Positions 25,559 through 34,759 of a stretch of DNA of 64,000 bases are shown here, in pieces (position 1 is the first letter of the stretch; each line of letters starts with the position of its first letter). A program made the translations under genes and the position numbers. The notes beneath the pieces were generated by a model, which saw only the letters and a list, made by a program, of their open reading frames with translations, was not told the DNA's origin and ran no database searches. This stretch comes from Centipeda artemidis DSM 19719. Its GTDB lineage: Bacteria > Bacillota > Negativicutes > Selenomonadales > Selenomonadaceae. The stretch covers positions 53,360 through 117,359 of the forward strand of contig NZ_KE384552.1 in assembly GCF_000426665.1 (NCBI RefSeq). The letters run 5' to 3'.

Positions 25559-26002
25559 CTATTCCTTACGAACGTGAATCTTGATCGTCGTGGCGATGCT
25601 CGGATGCACCTTCACGACTGCCTCGTAAATGCCCTCGCTCGTCACTTCGCTGCGGATCGCAATCTTGCGGCGGTCGACGTCGATATTCTGCTTCTTCAGC
25701 GCCTCGGCGACGTCTTTCCCCGTCACCGCGCCGAAGAGCCGGCCGTTCTCGCCGATGCGCACGGGGATGTCCACCGTGACCTTTTCGAGCTGCGCCGCCA
25801 TCAGCCGCGCCTCGTCCTCCGCCATGGCGTCCTTGCGTGCCTTTGACCCCGCCTGCGCCTTTGCCACGTTCACGTTCTCCGCGCTCGCGGGCAGCGCCAG
25901 TTTCTTCGGCAGGAGGAAATTGCGTCCGTAACCGTCCGCGACTTCCACGATCTCGCCTTTTTTCCCGATATTTTTAACGTCAGCCTGTAGTATCACTTTC
26001 AC
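25559..26002 (-). CDS. rplI: 50S ribosomal protein L9
   Basis: 147 residues, standard for bL9. N-terminal domain KVILQADVKNIGKKGEIVEV and GYGRNFLLPKKLA, long connecting helix rich in Ala/Lys, C-terminal RNA-binding domain (NGRLFGAVTGKDVAEAL). GTG at 26002 chosen because it gives the canonical VKVIL start with GAGGAG 10 nt upstream. It overlaps the end of gdpP by 23 nt. Confidence 0.97.
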   Translation of the reverse strand: MKVILQADVKNIGKKGEIVEVADGYGRNFLLPKKLALPASAENVNVAKAQAGSKARKDAMAEDEARLMAAQLEKVTVDIPVRIGENGRLFGAVTGKDVAEALKKQNIDVDRRKIAIRSEVTSEGIYEAVVKVHPSIATTIKIHVRKE

Positions 26003-27986
26003 TGCGGTCACTCTCCTCTATATATTTCCTTGCCTGTTCGATGACGGCGGCGCGCACCTCGCGCAGCGGGACGTTCTTCACCTGTGCGCCCGCGACGTTC
26101 GCGTGTCCGCCTCCGCCGAACTGCTCCATAATCACCTGCACGTTCATATCGCCTGAGGCACGCGCGCTGATGCCAACCGTGTCGGCGGTCATTTGGAACA
26201 CATAGATGCTCATGCGCACCCCGTCCACGCGCAGCATCCCGTCCGCAGCCTGCGAGGCGATGATCTGCCCGTTCTGAATCTGCTCGGGGATGCTGCCGAC
26301 GATGAGCCCGCCGGGGAAAAACTCCGCCGTCGCCTTCGCGCGTGCGAGCGCGACCGTCGTCTCGTAGTCGCTCTGAAAGAGGCTGCGCACGAGCACGGGA
26401 TCCGCCCCCGCGCGGCGCAGGTACGCCGCCGCGTCGAACGTGCGGATGCCGGTGTTCACGTTGAAATTCTTCGTATCGACGACAATGCCCGAGTAGAGCG
26501 CCGTTGCCTCGAACTTCGTCGGGCGGATGTTCTCGCCGAAATACATGAGCAGTTCCGTCACCAGCTCGCTCGCCGAGCTCGAAGCGGTCTCGATGTAAAC
26601 GAGCAGGGGATTTTTGACAAAATGCTCACTGCGGCGGTGGTGGTCAATGACGACCACCTTCGGGATGCGCTCGAGCAGCGACGGATCCGCGAGAATGTGG
26701 GGGATATGCGCGTCAACCACGACGAGAAGCGCCGCCGCGGACGCGACGCTCGCGATGTCCCCCGCACGGACAAAGACGTCCGCATAGGACTCGTCCTTGC
26801 GCAGGACGTCTTCGAACCGGTCGATGCCCTCGTTCATATCACTGAGGACAATGTGCGCCTTTTTCCCGAGCGCGCGTGCCATGCACAGCGTACCCATCGC
26901 CGCACCGAAGCAGTCATAGTCCTCGTTGTGATGTCCCATGATATATACTTCGTCCGCGCCCTCCATGATGTCGCGCAGGGCGTGTGCCACAACGCGCGCC
27001 TTCACCCGCGTGTGTTTTTCAACCGCCTTTGCCTTTCCGCCAAAGAACTGCGTCTTGCCGCCGATATCGAGCGCGACCTGATCGCCGCCGCGTCCGAGCG
27101 CGAGGTCGAGTTTTGCCTCCGCCTCCTCGCCGAGAGCCTTGAGCGACTGATCCGTCGCGAGCGACAGCCCGATCGAGAGCGTCACGGGCAGTCCCTTCGT
27201 ATTCGTGAGCTTACGCACCTGATCGAGGATGTCAAATTTCTCCGCGATCGCGTGGTCGAGCGCCGCGCGATCGAGCAGCGCGACGAACTCGCCGTCCGAG
27301 ACACTGCGCATGAACCCCCCGAGTCCCTCCATCCACGCGTCAAGCCGCTCGCGCACAGCGAGCAGCAGCAGAGAGCGCTCCGCCTCGGTCTGCCCCTGCA
27401 TGATCTCATCAAAATTATCGATTTGGATATAAAGGAGGGCAGTACGGCTTGCATGAAACCGCATCTCGAGGTTCGCCTGCTCCGTCTCGTCCTCTACGTA
27501 GAACGCCATCAGCGGGTCGTGCTGTGCAGGCGTCGGCAGCGGGCGATGATAGACGCGATACGTCCGTCCTTCGTGCGTAAAACGGTACTCGCCCTCCATC
27601 CCCCAAAGGGGCTCGATCACGAGTTCCTGCCAAAAATCCGCCACGGCAGTTCCTTGCTCCGGCGGGGGCGTCCCGAGATAGTCGCCAAGCTGACGATTGC
27701 ACCACTCGAGATGACCATCCTTGCTCACAACGAGGATCGCCTGCGGCAGTCGATCCACCGCATAGTTCATTACCTCGTTTACATTACGGATAATGCCCAT
27801 ACAGTAGCGTTCAAATCGCCGCTCTCTGTCATGACAACGTTCCCACGCGAACGCGGCAAGAGCAGCCCACAAAACGAGCGCCGCCATGCCGACATAGGTA
27901 TTGTAACAGAACGTCACGAGCGCAAGCGCAAGCATGACGATCAAATGAATCGTCAAATCGATCCACGCGGATAAATTCCGCGGCAT
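25980..27986 (-). CDS. gdpP: Cyclic-di-AMP phosphodiesterase GdpP
   Basis: 668 residues. Two N-terminal transmembrane helices (about 8-50), a PAS-like domain (LPQAILVVSKDGHLEWCN), a degenerate GGDEF domain (SVSDGEFVALL in place of GGDEF), then DHH (MGHHNEDYDCFGAAMG, VVDAHIP, VIDHHRRSEHF) and DHHA1 (QFGGGGHANVAGAQV). It hydrolyses c-di-AMP to pApA and so affects potassium balance and cell-wall stress. All metal-binding motifs are present. Part of the yybS-gdpP-rplI-lonB-dnaB operon. Confidence 0.95.
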   Translation of the reverse strand: MPRNLSAWIDLTIHLIVMLALALVTFCYNTYVGMAALVLWAALAAFAWERCHDRERRFERYCMGIIRNVNEVMNYAVDRLPQAILVVSKDGHLEWCNRQLGDYLGTPPPEQGTAVADFWQELVIEPLWGMEGEYRFTHEGRTYRVYHRPLPTPAQHDPLMAFYVEDETEQANLEMRFHASRTALLYIQIDNFDEIMQGQTEAERSLLLLAVRERLDAWMEGLGGFMRSVSDGEFVALLDRAALDHAIAEKFDILDQVRKLTNTKGLPVTLSIGLSLATDQSLKALGEEAEAKLDLALGRGGDQVALDIGGKTQFFGGKAKAVEKHTRVKARVVAHALRDIMEGADEVYIMGHHNEDYDCFGAAMGTLCMARALGKKAHIVLSDMNEGIDRFEDVLRKDESYADVFVRAGDIASVASAAALLVVVDAHIPHILADPSLLERIPKVVVIDHHRRSEHFVKNPLLVYIETASSSASELVTELLMYFGENIRPTKFEATALYSGIVVDTKNFNVNTGIRTFDAAAYLRRAGADPVLVRSLFQSDYETTVALARAKATAEFFPGGLIVGSIPEQIQNGQIIASQAADGMLRVDGVRMSIYVFQMTADTVGISARASGDMNVQVIMEQFGGGGHANVAGAQVKNVPLREVRAAVIEQARKYIEESDRSESDTTG

Positions 27987-28080
27987 AGAATCACCTTCTT
28001 CCGAAATGTGAGAAGTGCATCCTCACCGTTTCGCATTCCCCCGGGCGGGGTATTATTGCAAGTTTATATCTAATATACGG

Positions 28081-29049
28081 TTATTGTATATTTTGTTTAT
28101 CGATACCGAGTTTTTTCCGATAGTCATAGACCATGTCAAACAACCCCGTCCACGAGACGACCTGCGTCACGAGCCCGTTGATCGCAACGAACACATAGAG
28201 CAGCGTGCGGACAAAGGGCGCAACCTCAAAGCGTGTCATCATAAAGTGCATCAGCGAGAGCCCTTGGATGAGTCCCGCAAAAAACGAGATAAGATACGCG
28301 TTGAGCGCCGCCTCGTACAGCAGCGTAACATCTCTTGTAGAGCCCCAGTACAGCCCCACAATAGCAAATCCGAAGAGATACGGGAAGAACACCGGAAACC
28401 GCCACATCGTAAACGACGGCAGCGCACGGGATGCAATGCCCATGCGCCGCAACACCCGCTGCAGGATCGTCAGCGACAGTGCCGCCTCCGCGAGTGCACT
28501 CACGATGAGAAGCGCAGGCAGCATCTGCACGAAGAGCGTTAGCATTTGCTCTCCGGCCGCGCGCAGCTCCGTGATCTCCGTCTCCGCGATGCCGAGCGAC
28601 CGATAGATCTCGATCGTCCGGTCGAGCGCCGCCGTCATATCCGCCGCGTCGATCATCAGCGGATTGAGCCCAAAGAGCGCGAACATCAGCGCCGCGCCCA
28701 TGACCTTGCCGCCGAGTGACGCCGCCGCCCCCGCAAAGAGCGTCTGCACCGCCGAACGATCACGCCGTACGAGCGCCCCGAGCACGAGCCCCGTCGGCGC
28801 AAACGCCAACACAAAGAACGCGCCCATCACAGGCGTCGCAAAGAGCATCAGGAGGAGAAGAGACGCGGCTGTCATCAGCACGCCCCATTTGAGCCCAACA
28901 CGCACGACCACGAGCGCCACAAACACCGGCCAGAGCAGCCCCAGCACCATCGTCAGCATGGGCAGATAGATCGCGGCGAGCGCATAGACCACCGCCGCGG
29001 CCGTCATCACCCCCGCCGTCGCAGCAGGGCGCGCACCTTGCTCGTTCAT
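28081..29049 (-). CDS. YybS-like (DUF2232) membrane protein
   Basis: 322 residues with about eight hydrophobic helices, for example AAAVVYALAAIYLPMLTMVL, GVLMTAASLLLLMLFA and FPYLFGFAIVGLYW. The order yybS-gdpP-rplI is conserved in Firmicutes and supports the call. The start at 29049 follows AAAGGA; longer forms from upstream ATGs are possible. Function unknown; the fold resembles ECF-transporter S components. Confidence 0.85.
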   Translation of the reverse strand: MNEQGARPAATAGVMTAAAVVYALAAIYLPMLTMVLGLLWPVFVALVVVRVGLKWGVLMTAASLLLLMLFATPVMGAFFVLAFAPTGLVLGALVRRDRSAVQTLFAGAAASLGGKVMGAALMFALFGLNPLMIDAADMTAALDRTIEIYRSLGIAETEITELRAAGEQMLTLFVQMLPALLIVSALAEAALSLTILQRVLRRMGIASRALPSFTMWRFPVFFPYLFGFAIVGLYWGSTRDVTLLYEAALNAYLISFFAGLIQGLSLMHFMMTRFEVAPFVRTLLYVFVAINGLVTQVVSWTGLFDMVYDYRKKLGIDKQNIQ

Positions 29050-29203
29050 CCCGTATCCTTTCCGCGGCGTGCCGCCCGTCATTTCCATCCCATAAAATAC
29101 GTTCCTATTATAGCAGGTTTTTAGCATACTGTCACGAAAACACATAACAGGACAAGCGTTATGGCACAGCTGTGCACAAAAATCCCGTAGATAAAACCGT
29201 ACA

Positions 29204-29869
29204 GTGCGTGACACGGAAGTTTCGATGCATAACAAGGAATGAGGAGCGCACGAGGGGAAGGCGCAGCCAAAACCTACGTCGACGAAGCGTTCGCCAAAAC
29301 CGACGACGCTGGGCGCGAAAATACCATGTCACGCCTCTGCTTCCCGCCGCAACCTAAGTGAAGGGCAAGCTTGGATGGATCGCAAGGAATGAGAAAAATA
29401 CAAGCGACGGCGTAGTCGAAAGCCTACGTCGAGCGCAGTATTTTTTGCAGTGAGAACGTGAACCCGCAACGAGCCGCAGCCTAAGTGACACGGAAGTTTC
29501 GATGCATAGCTAGGAATTGCGGCAAACGCGAGGAAGGCGCAGCCAAAACCTACGTTGACGAAGCGTTTGCCAAAAATGACGACGCCTAGGCGCGCGTCAC
29601 ACCGCCGCAACCCGAGTGAAGGGCAAGCTTGGATGGATCGCAAGGAATGAGAAAAATACAAGCGAACTCGTAGATGAAACCTACGCCCCTTACAATATTT
29701 TTGCAGTGAGGACGTGAACCCGCAACGAGCCGCGGCCTAAGTGACGCAGAAGTTTGGATGCAGAACAAGGAACAAGAAAAATACAAGCGAAGGCGTAGTC
29801 GAAAGCCTACGTCGAGCGCAGTATTTTTCGCAGTGACACAGTTATGCGCCAAAATCCTGCGTCACGTCA
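29204..29869 (-). repeat. Tandem array of five family A repeats at the 3' end of the MutS-like gene
   Basis: Copies start at about 29204, 29354, 29481, 29611 and 29736, all in one orientation. Copies 1 and 3 (GGCGCAGCCAAAACCTACG) form one subtype; copies 2 and 4 (AAGGGCAAGCTTGGATGGATCG) form another, so a two-copy unit was probably duplicated. The last copy supplies the TGA of the MutS-like gene. Confidence 0.85.
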
Positions 29870-31640
29870 ATATGCCTGCCATGCGGAGTAAGTATTGCGC
29901 ATTCGTCGTCCTGCATCTTCCCTCGCGTATCTTGAAATCAAAGAGAATCCTATCCCCCTCGTAGTGCTCCTCAAAGTGTGCATTCCTGATCGGAATGCCT
30001 TCCTTGCCGAGATCACACAGCTCAAAGTCGTGTGTCGTGACGATCGTGATTGCGTGCGGCAGCGTCAGGTGGCGGATCGCCTCGCGCGCGCCGACGATGC
30101 GGTCGGCGGAGTTCGTCCCGCGGAATATTTCGTCAATCAGGATGAGCATGGGGCGCCCCTTGCGGCTGTATGCCATCATCTTTTTGATGCGCAGGAGCTC
30201 GGCGTAGAACGTCGAGATGCCGCCCGCGAGATCGTCCTGAATCTGTATCGACGTGTAGACTGCCATCGGTGTCAGCGCAAAGGATTTTGCACAGACGGGT
30301 GCACCCGCGTATGCCAGTACCATGTTAGAGCCCAGCACACGCATATACGTTGTCTTACCGGACATATTCGATCCCGTGATCACGAGCGCCCCCGCCGAAA
30401 GATCCGCATCGTTCGGTGTGCCCGCCTCCTCCGTGAGTACGAACGGCATCGCATCCCGCGCCACAAGGCGCGGCGACGCCTCGTCGAGGAAGGTCGGGAA
30501 CGCGTGCACTTCGCGCGTGTGCCCGATCATCGCGAGCGAGAGCAAGACCTCCATCTCCGCCCACACCTCAAGCCACCCGGGCGCCGCAGCCCCCGCTCGG
30601 CTGCGCCACCGTGCAAAATATGCGCGGCAGTGGAAATCCCACAAAAACAGCGCATTTGCAAGGACGAAAAAGACAAAGTTCCGCCGCATCGCCACGCAGT
30701 CCGCAAGCCGCGTCAGGCTGCTCTGCGCCCGCGTCGCACGCATGGGCGTTGAGAGCGGGGCAAGCGTCTCACGCAGGGCATCCCCGCGCAGCGGTGCACG
30801 CTCGAGCGCACGAAAGATATTCCCGTAGAGCCGCAGCTCCTGCGCCATCCGTCCGAGCGGCGCGAGCACGCGCTGTGTGCGCGGGTAAAAGACGAGCGCG
30901 AGCGCCATATTGAGCGACCATATCGTGAGCGGCAGTCCCCACGTCCCGCCGCCGAGCAGCGCCCACAGCAGCGCCGCAAATCCCGCGAGCGAGAATACCG
31001 CCCCCACCGCGCAGTATAGGCGGGGCGAGATGGAGACCTGCTGCGCGAGCTCCCGCACGAGCGCACGCGTGTCGTGCCCATCCGGCAGCCGCACCCCGCG
31101 CGCCGTGAGCTCGAGGCAGAGCAGGGGATGCGCCAGCAGCTCCGCCACCGCCGCCTGCCGCCGCCGCGTCCGCATGAGATCACGCGGCGTCGCCGTGAGC
31201 GCGCGGGCAAGCCGATCCCGCCCTGCGAGTGTGCGCGCACAGCACAGGTACTGATAGAGCGACGCCGTACCGAAGATATGCAGATCCGCATCGGGCGGAC
31301 GCTTCGCCTTGCGGTACTGCGCCCCCGTCACCGGCTCGCTTTTCCACGTTCCCGCAAACCGCGCCAGATACCCCGCCACGACCGAGAGATACGCCTCCAT
31401 GAAGCGCCGCCGCCTCTCCAGGCGCGCGTGCCGCGCCACGAGCACGGCAAAGAGGACGACGAGGAACAGCCCGAGCAGCATCTCTCCCGCCGCTCCGCGA
31501 TCATATCCGTGGATCAGCGCCGCCCCCGCCGCTGGGAACACAAGCGTACGCGCGAACACGAGCCGCCGATGCTCCCTGCGCAGGGATGCCGCGAGCATGA
31601 GTGCATTTTCCCATGCGTTTTCATAAAAATCTTTCTTCAA
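29862..31640 (-). CDS. Membrane-associated MutS-like ATPase
   Basis: About 592 residues. The N-terminal two-thirds has two hydrophobic pairs (LVFPAAGAALIHGYDRGAAG with MLLGLFLVVLFAVLVARHA; VGAVFSLAGFAALLWALLGG) and helical lever-like segments. The C-terminal part is a MutS/Rad50-type ATPase: Walker A VITGSNMSGKTTYMRVLGSN, signature DDLAGGISTFYAELLRIK, Walker B ILIDEIFRGTNSADR and ITIVTTHDFEL. No mismatch-recognition or Smr domain. Similar proteins form an uncharacterised MutS-related family. TTG at 31640 (AAGGAG 10 nt upstream) is the best start; upstream codons lack a site. The stop lies in a family A repeat. Confidence 0.85.
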   Translation of the reverse strand: MKKDFYENAWENALMLAASLRREHRRLVFARTLVFPAAGAALIHGYDRGAAGEMLLGLFLVVLFAVLVARHARLERRRRFMEAYLSVVAGYLARFAGTWKSEPVTGAQYRKAKRPPDADLHIFGTASLYQYLCCARTLAGRDRLARALTATPRDLMRTRRRQAAVAELLAHPLLCLELTARGVRLPDGHDTRALVRELAQQVSISPRLYCAVGAVFSLAGFAALLWALLGGGTWGLPLTIWSLNMALALVFYPRTQRVLAPLGRMAQELRLYGNIFRALERAPLRGDALRETLAPLSTPMRATRAQSSLTRLADCVAMRRNFVFFVLANALFLWDFHCRAYFARWRSRAGAAAPGWLEVWAEMEVLLSLAMIGHTREVHAFPTFLDEASPRLVARDAMPFVLTEEAGTPNDADLSAGALVITGSNMSGKTTYMRVLGSNMVLAYAGAPVCAKSFALTPMAVYTSIQIQDDLAGGISTFYAELLRIKKMMAYSRKGRPMLILIDEIFRGTNSADRIVGAREAIRHLTLPHAITIVTTHDFELCDLGKEGIPIRNAHFEEHYEGDRILFDFKIREGRCRTTNAQYLLRMAGILT

Positions 31641-31809
31641 AAGGACGCCTCTCCTTCCAATCTTTTTGTAACAATGGCAACGTATATTATAAATCATCCG
31701 CACCAAAAAAGACAGTGCGGGCGCCGTATCATAATCTGACCGGACGAATCGTTCGCCCAAAAGAGATGTTTTTCATGATGGCTTTTGGAACGCCGGAAAG
31801 CTCAACCTG

Positions 31810-32094
31810 ATGAGCGTCCTCATGATCATCTTCACGGTCATTGAGCTGCGCAAAAAGACCGACCGGTATCACGAGATCATCCTCTATCGGGAGGGCATCG
31901 CCATTCGGAATGAAACGGCGGGGGAGGAATACTTCGCGCCCAAAGAAGCGATCTCCTTTTCACGGGATCTCGCCGCCGATACCGTCACCATCCGCGCCGC
32001 AGCGCTGCCGCACACCCTCGTGCTGCGGTTTGGCACCGGCATCTTCTCCGATGAGGGCGTGCTGCAAAACAATCTCGAACGATATTTCTTCTAA
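31810..32094 (+). CDS. Hypothetical protein (94 aa)
   Basis: 94 residues starting MSVLMIIFTVIELRKKTDR and ending LQNNLERYFF, with one short hydrophobic N-terminal stretch and a beta-rich remainder (YHEIILYREGIAIRN, TVTIRAAALPHTLVLRFG). GGAAAG is 9 nt upstream. Family not recognised. In-frame coding-like sequence continues beyond its TAA, so it may be a truncated form of a longer gene. Confidence 0.5.
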   Translation: MSVLMIIFTVIELRKKTDRYHEIILYREGIAIRNETAGEEYFAPKEAISFSRDLAADTVTIRAAALPHTLVLRFGTGIFSDEGVLQNNLERYFF

Positions 32095-32345
32095 CGGCGC
32101 GCCGCCTATGAGGAGCTGCTGCATGAGGGAACTGTGCAGCAGCCCCTTTTCGCATCCGACAAAAAGACGGTCGACAAAGCAGCACCTATTACTTTTCACC
32201 GGGCGTATACAATCCCGCCAAGGAATTATACTCCGCGCAGTCGGACATGGAGGACGCGATGCGGCGCACCGCCGTGCTTCTCGAGACCATGCACATCCCC
32301 TATGAAGTAACAGAAAAAGAAGAATGGCGCCCGTTCCTTTTGTGA
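32095..32345 (+). pseudogene. Degraded coding remnant
   Basis: Directly after the stop at 32094 the same frame continues AAYEELLHEGTVQQPLFASD, and after a frame change the sequence reads TYYFSPGVYNPAKELYSAQS, then DMEDAMRRTAVLLETMHIPY and ends WRPFLL-stop at 32345. Both parts look protein-like but lack a start and are out of frame with each other. Could be one gene broken by a stop and a frameshift; family not recognised. Confidence 0.35.
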
Positions 32346-32393
32346 CGCGGCACCCGCCGAATACTTATGAATACGGAGGAGGAGCAGGGGACT

Positions 32394-32564
32394 ATGACCG
32401 CTGAAGACAGCGCAGTTCGCCGCCTAGAGGCGGCAATCGCAGCACTGAATGTGCGGATGCGCGGCGCTGCCGGGGATCTCGACTACGAGTCCTATCTGCA
32501 CGAAAAGCGCACCCTTGAGCGTGCGCTCCATTCCCTCAAGCAGAGACAGCAACAGACAAAATGA
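32394..32564 (+). CDS. Small hypothetical helical protein (56 aa)
   Basis: 56 residues, MTAEDSAVRRLEAAIAALNV to LKQRQQQTK, almost entirely charged amphipathic helix and likely a coiled coil. Start chosen at 32394, where GGAGGAGGAG lies 9 nt upstream; ATG at 32367 is an alternative. It has no relative I recognise and precedes another small gene at 32636. Confidence 0.55.
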   Translation: MTAEDSAVRRLEAAIAALNVRMRGAAGDLDYESYLHEKRTLERALHSLKQRQQQTK

Positions 32565-32635
32565 AACCGGAATCATTTCATTCTGATTTCAGCGACATAT
32601 GATAGACTGAACATACGAAAGAAAGGAAGATACCT

Positions 32636-32911
32636 ATGTCACAGCGTATGACGATGGAAGAAGTCCTCAAAGAATACGGCGTACCGCAGCTGCGGCTGGA
32701 TGTCCATGCGACGCGCAGCGACCTGCTGAAACTCCGCGAAAAGCTCATCGCGATCCGCGATCTCTCCGACGGGCGCGAACAGGGCTATCTCGACATCGAC
32801 TGCAAACTCTACATCGATGTTGACGATATCGACCGCTATTTGTCGGGAGAGCTCGATACGGTGGGGGAGATTTATGCGTTTCCGGAAGATGTGAAGTCTT
32901 ATAAGGAGTGA
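32636..32911 (+). CDS. Hypothetical protein (91 aa)
   Basis: 91 residues with GAAAGGAAG before the ATG. Sequence MSQRMTMEEVLKEYGVPQLR, then DLLKLREKLIAIRDLSD and YLDIDCKLYIDVDDIDRYLS; acidic, mixed alpha/beta. Family not recognised. Its TGA stop is the first TGA of a family A repeat end (GTGACGCGGG). Confidence 0.65.
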   Translation: MSQRMTMEEVLKEYGVPQLRLDVHATRSDLLKLREKLIAIRDLSDGREQGYLDIDCKLYIDVDDIDRYLSGELDTVGEIYAFPEDVKSYKE

Positions 32912-33037
32912 CGCGGGATTTTGGCGCATAGCTGTGTCATTTTCGTCAAACGCTTCGTCGACGTAGGGCTCATCTACGCCTTCCTCGCGTTTTCCTCAAT
33001 TCCTTGCTCTGCATCCAAACTTCCGCGTCACTTACTG
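32906..33037 (+). repeat. Family A repeat carrying the stop of the gene ending at 32911
   Basis: Inverse orientation to the copies on the left: GTGACGCGGGATTTTGGCGC next to the stop, core GACGTAGGGCTCATCTACGCC, far end CTTCCGCGTCACTTAC. A second partial right end follows at about 33050. Confidence 0.85.
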
Positions 33038-33141
33038 TACGGTTTGATCTGCGGGATTTTGGCGTATAGCGGTGTCATTTCATACGGCGATTCGTTATGC
33101 CGCCCTAAATCGTTTGAGGGCTCAGCCGCGCGGCGTTTGCC

Positions 33142-33174
33142 GCAGCCATTTTTAAGCCCCGCTTTTTTGGCAAG
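33142..33174. repeat. 33-bp motif shared with the lonB insertion
   Basis: GCAGCCATTTTTAAGCCCCG plus CTTTTTTGGCAAG matches 24147-24179 inside lonB with one mismatch. It lies in the loop of an inverted repeat (GGCGTTTGCC/GGCAAATGCC) in non-coding DNA. Confidence 0.7.
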
Positions 33175-33256
33175 GCAAATGCCAAGCGGCGCCGCCGCGG
33201 GACAAATAGACGTAAACATCATACACCGAATTTTACATAAAAAAGGAGAATCATAA

Positions 33257-33937
33257 ATGAACCTCAAGAAAATCCTTGCAGCCGCGATGATCACCTCCAT
33301 GACCGTCGCAGCCGCACCGATCATCGTACCGAACGCCGTGCAGGGTGTCCTCATTTCAGAGGCGGAGGCAGCCCGCGGCGGCGCCCGTATCGCACCGCGC
33401 TCCGCCCCCGCCGCACCAAAGGCGGCACCCGCACAGCGCGGCAGCGGCAAATCCGTCTCCGGCAACGGAGGCAGCTACGCTCCTTCAAAGAGTGCGAACG
33501 ACCTCGGCAAGACCGCCCCGAACGCCGCCTCCGCCAAACCCGGCGCGGCGGCGGGCACGGCAAACGCCGCAAGGAGCGGCACCGGCTGGGGCAACGCCCT
33601 GCGCAGCATCGGGTTCCTCGCGGGCGGAATGCTCCTCGGCTCCATGCTCGCCTCCATGTTCGGGCTCGGCAGCGGCTTCCTCACCGACATCCTCGGCGTC
33701 CTTGCAAACGTCGCTCTCGTCTTTATCGCTGTCATGGCGATCCGCTGGATCTGGAACCGCTTCCGCGGTCGTAAAGAAGAGGAGAACGTCTATCGCAGTG
33801 CTCCGCGCAGGCAGGACATCGCCCCGCGTCCCACCGTCACCGACATCCGTCCGCAGGGCGTCTCCGCTCCCTTGCCGACCGATATAAATATGGACGACAG
33901 CCCCCGCAGCATTGCCGACCGCTATCGCAATCGCTAA
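33257..33937 (+). CDS. Secreted or membrane protein with glycine-zipper helices
   Basis: 226 residues, AAAAAGGAG upstream. Signal peptide (ILAAAMITSMTVAAAPIIVP), an Ala/Pro/Gly-rich linker (about 40-115), two adjacent hydrophobic segments (SIGFLAGGMLLGSMLASMFG and ILGVLANVALVFIAVMAIRW), then a charged tail. The layout resembles the N-terminal part of Tim44-like-domain membrane proteins, but the Tim44 domain itself is absent. Function unknown. Confidence 0.75.
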   Translation: MNLKKILAAAMITSMTVAAAPIIVPNAVQGVLISEAEAARGGARIAPRSAPAAPKAAPAQRGSGKSVSGNGGSYAPSKSANDLGKTAPNAASAKPGAAAGTANAARSGTGWGNALRSIGFLAGGMLLGSMLASMFGLGSGFLTDILGVLANVALVFIAVMAIRWIWNRFRGRKEEENVYRSAPRRQDIAPRPTVTDIRPQGVSAPLPTDINMDDSPRSIADRYRNR

Positions 33938-33994
33938 AACGAGAATGCACCTAAACTGCCCGCGAGGGCGGTTTGATCAATAAAGGAGAGTACC

Positions 33995-34369
33995 ATGCTT
34001 CCTGAAAAATTCTTTGACTGCCTGAAATATGAAGGCGTCGTTGCCATCGGCACCGCCTCCGCAAGCGGCGAAGCACATATCGCGAATACGTGGAACAGCT
34101 ACCTGATCGTCACGGACGAGGAGCAGATCCTCATCCCGGCGGCAGGGATGCGCAAGACCGAGAAGAACAGCAAAGAGAACCCCCATGTCGAACTCACACT
34201 CGGAGCGCGCGAAGTCGAGGGATATATCGGCCCCGGCACCGGATTTCTGCTCACGGGAACCGCATCCTTCCTCAAAGAGGGCACATTATTCACCCGCATG
34301 AAAGAAAAATGCCCCTTTGCCGCACGCGTCCTTGTTTTCACCCCGGAAAGCTGCCGCCAAACACTATAA
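33995..34369 (+). CDS. Pyridoxamine 5'-phosphate oxidase-like flavoprotein
   Basis: 124 residues with a split-barrel fold: GVVAIGTASASGEAHIANTW, EEQILIPAAGMRKTEKNSKE and VELTLGAREVEGYIGPGTGF. Members usually bind FMN or haem as homodimers; many are uncharacterised. AAAGGAG precedes the ATG. A candidate terminator follows. Confidence 0.8.
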   Translation: MLPEKFFDCLKYEGVVAIGTASASGEAHIANTWNSYLIVTDEEQILIPAAGMRKTEKNSKENPHVELTLGAREVEGYIGPGTGFLLTGTASFLKEGTLFTRMKEKCPFAARVLVFTPESCRQTL

Positions 34370-34395
34370 TTTCATAGCATCACTGCATCTAAAAT

Positions 34396-34438
34396 AACCG
34401 CTGCGCGTTTATATTTCGCTCGGCGGTCTTATTTTTTC
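34396..34438 (+). terminator. Terminator after the PNPOx-like gene
   Basis: Imperfect stem ACCGCTGCGCG/CGCTCGGCGGT followed by CTTATTTTTT. Confidence 0.6.
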
Positions 34439-34457
34439 CTCTAAAACCGTCTGTAGG

Positions 34458-34498
34458 AAAATAAATAAAAATCAATTCAATAAAATAAATATAAATAT
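34458..34498. other. Very AT-rich stretch with ATAAATA repeats
   Basis: Repeated AAATAAATA/ATAAATA units continuing to about 34515, between the terminator and the divergent gmhA promoter region. No known site recognised. Confidence 0.4.
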
Positions 34499-34681
34499 CT
34501 ATAAATAAAGATAAATAGCCTTAAATTCGATGAAGATCCTCCCTCTGAACAGTGCGAAACATTCGTATTCTGTTGCTGCACGCATATAGATCCCGGGAAG
34601 CCCCCGCGTATCGTCCCCGGCAACTGCCGGGTACAGCGTATCACCGCCGGGCATAACACTGTATGTGCCAAGGGAACGCAT
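34499..34681 (-). CDS. Possible small protein (60 aa), divergent from gmhA
   Basis: ATG at 34681 is preceded by GAGGAGAGAGGTG. Sequence starts MRSLGTYSVMPGGDTLYPAV and ends EFKAIYLYL. The good ribosome site is the main support; composition is not decisive and no family is recognised. Confidence 0.3.
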   Translation of the reverse strand: MRSLGTYSVMPGGDTLYPAVAGDDTRGLPGIYMRAATEYECFALFRGRIFIEFKAIYLYL

Positions 34682-34694
34682 CACCTCTCTCCTC

Positions 34695-34722
34695 TTGAAA
34701 AAGCCGGCCGAACCGCTATAAT
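34695..34722 (+). promoter_or_regulatory. Sigma-A-type promoter of gmhA-like gene
   Basis: TTGAAA (34695-34700), 16-nt spacer, TATAAT (34717-34722), 37 nt before the start codon. Confidence 0.75.
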
Positions 34723-34759
34723 AGAAGATACAGTAAGACATAAATAAAGGAGCAACATT

